From Bacteroidales bacterium (GTDB lineage Bacteria; Bacteroidota; Bacteroidia; Bacteroidales; 4484-276), in assembly GCA_029939965.1 (NCBI GenBank), contig JAOZRY010000048.1, positions 1-5,897 on the forward strand: a stretch of 5,897 nt of DNA. The letters are read 5' to 3'. Position numbers and translations under genes: made by a program. Shown here piece by piece: positions 5,832 through 5,897 of this stretch. The notes beneath the pieces were generated by a model. That model was not told where the DNA came from. It saw nothing but the letters and a program-made list of their open reading frames with translations, and did not search any database. The stretch's first letter is position 1; every line of letters begins with the position of its first letter.

Positions 5832-5897
5832 TTAGATATTGTATTTATTTTTCAAACGTTGAACCATTCCAGCCCCATAAGTGTCTTTTAGCATTTG
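5832..5897 (-). CDS. C-terminal end of an unidentified gene entering from the right edge
   Basis: The minus strand reads in-frame from the window edge for 21 codons, QMLKDTYGAGMVQRLKNKYN plus a final I, to a TAA at 5834-5832. The composition (YGAGMVQRLKNKY, helix-like and basic) looks like a real protein end, and the 18-nt spacing to the cysteine-rich gene suits an operon. The stretch is too short to name a family, and a chance open frame of this length is possible. Confidence 0.45.
   Translation of the reverse strand, partial: QMLKDTYGAGMVQRLKNKYNI

Overview
The window looks like ordinary chromosome from an A+T-rich member of the Bacteroidota. Four things suggest this: a menaquinone gene order that opens with a hotdog thioesterase, then isochorismate synthase and menD; a FadL/OMPP1-type outer-membrane barrel; poor Shine-Dalgarno sequences with A/T-rich leaders; and matches to the TAnnTTTG -7 promoter element of this phylum. 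The placement is inference from gene content and remembered sequence patterns, not from a database search.

Layout: positions 1-2488 (minus strand) hold the start of a menaquinone operon, transcribed menI > menF > menD. menI and menF overlap in an ATGA, menF and menD are 9 nt apart, and menD runs off the left edge after 315 codons. Positions 2603-4057 (minus strand) encode an exported FadL-like barrel, 114 nt upstream of menI on the same strand. Positions 4058-4459 form a divergent intergenic region with repeats and candidate promoters. Positions 4460-5479 (plus strand) encode MurB. Positions 5480-5615 are a convergent gap with a 14-bp palindrome and a weak minus-strand terminator. Positions 5616-5813 (minus strand) encode a 65-residue protein with six evenly spaced cysteines, preceded by the last 21 codons of another minus-strand gene that enters from the right edge.

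How the genes work together: MenF converts chorismate to isochorismate, and MenD joins it to 2-oxoglutarate to give SEPHCHC. MenI is predicted to hydrolyse DHNA-CoA late in the pathway. The later steps (MenH, MenC, MenE, MenB, MenA) would have to be encoded outside the window. MurB is a separate housekeeping enzyme of peptidoglycan precursor synthesis.

I see no mobile element, CRISPR array, tRNA, rRNA or defence system. The least explained parts are the cysteine-rich small protein with its partial upstream neighbour, and the TGAAAAC repeat cluster in front of the barrel gene.
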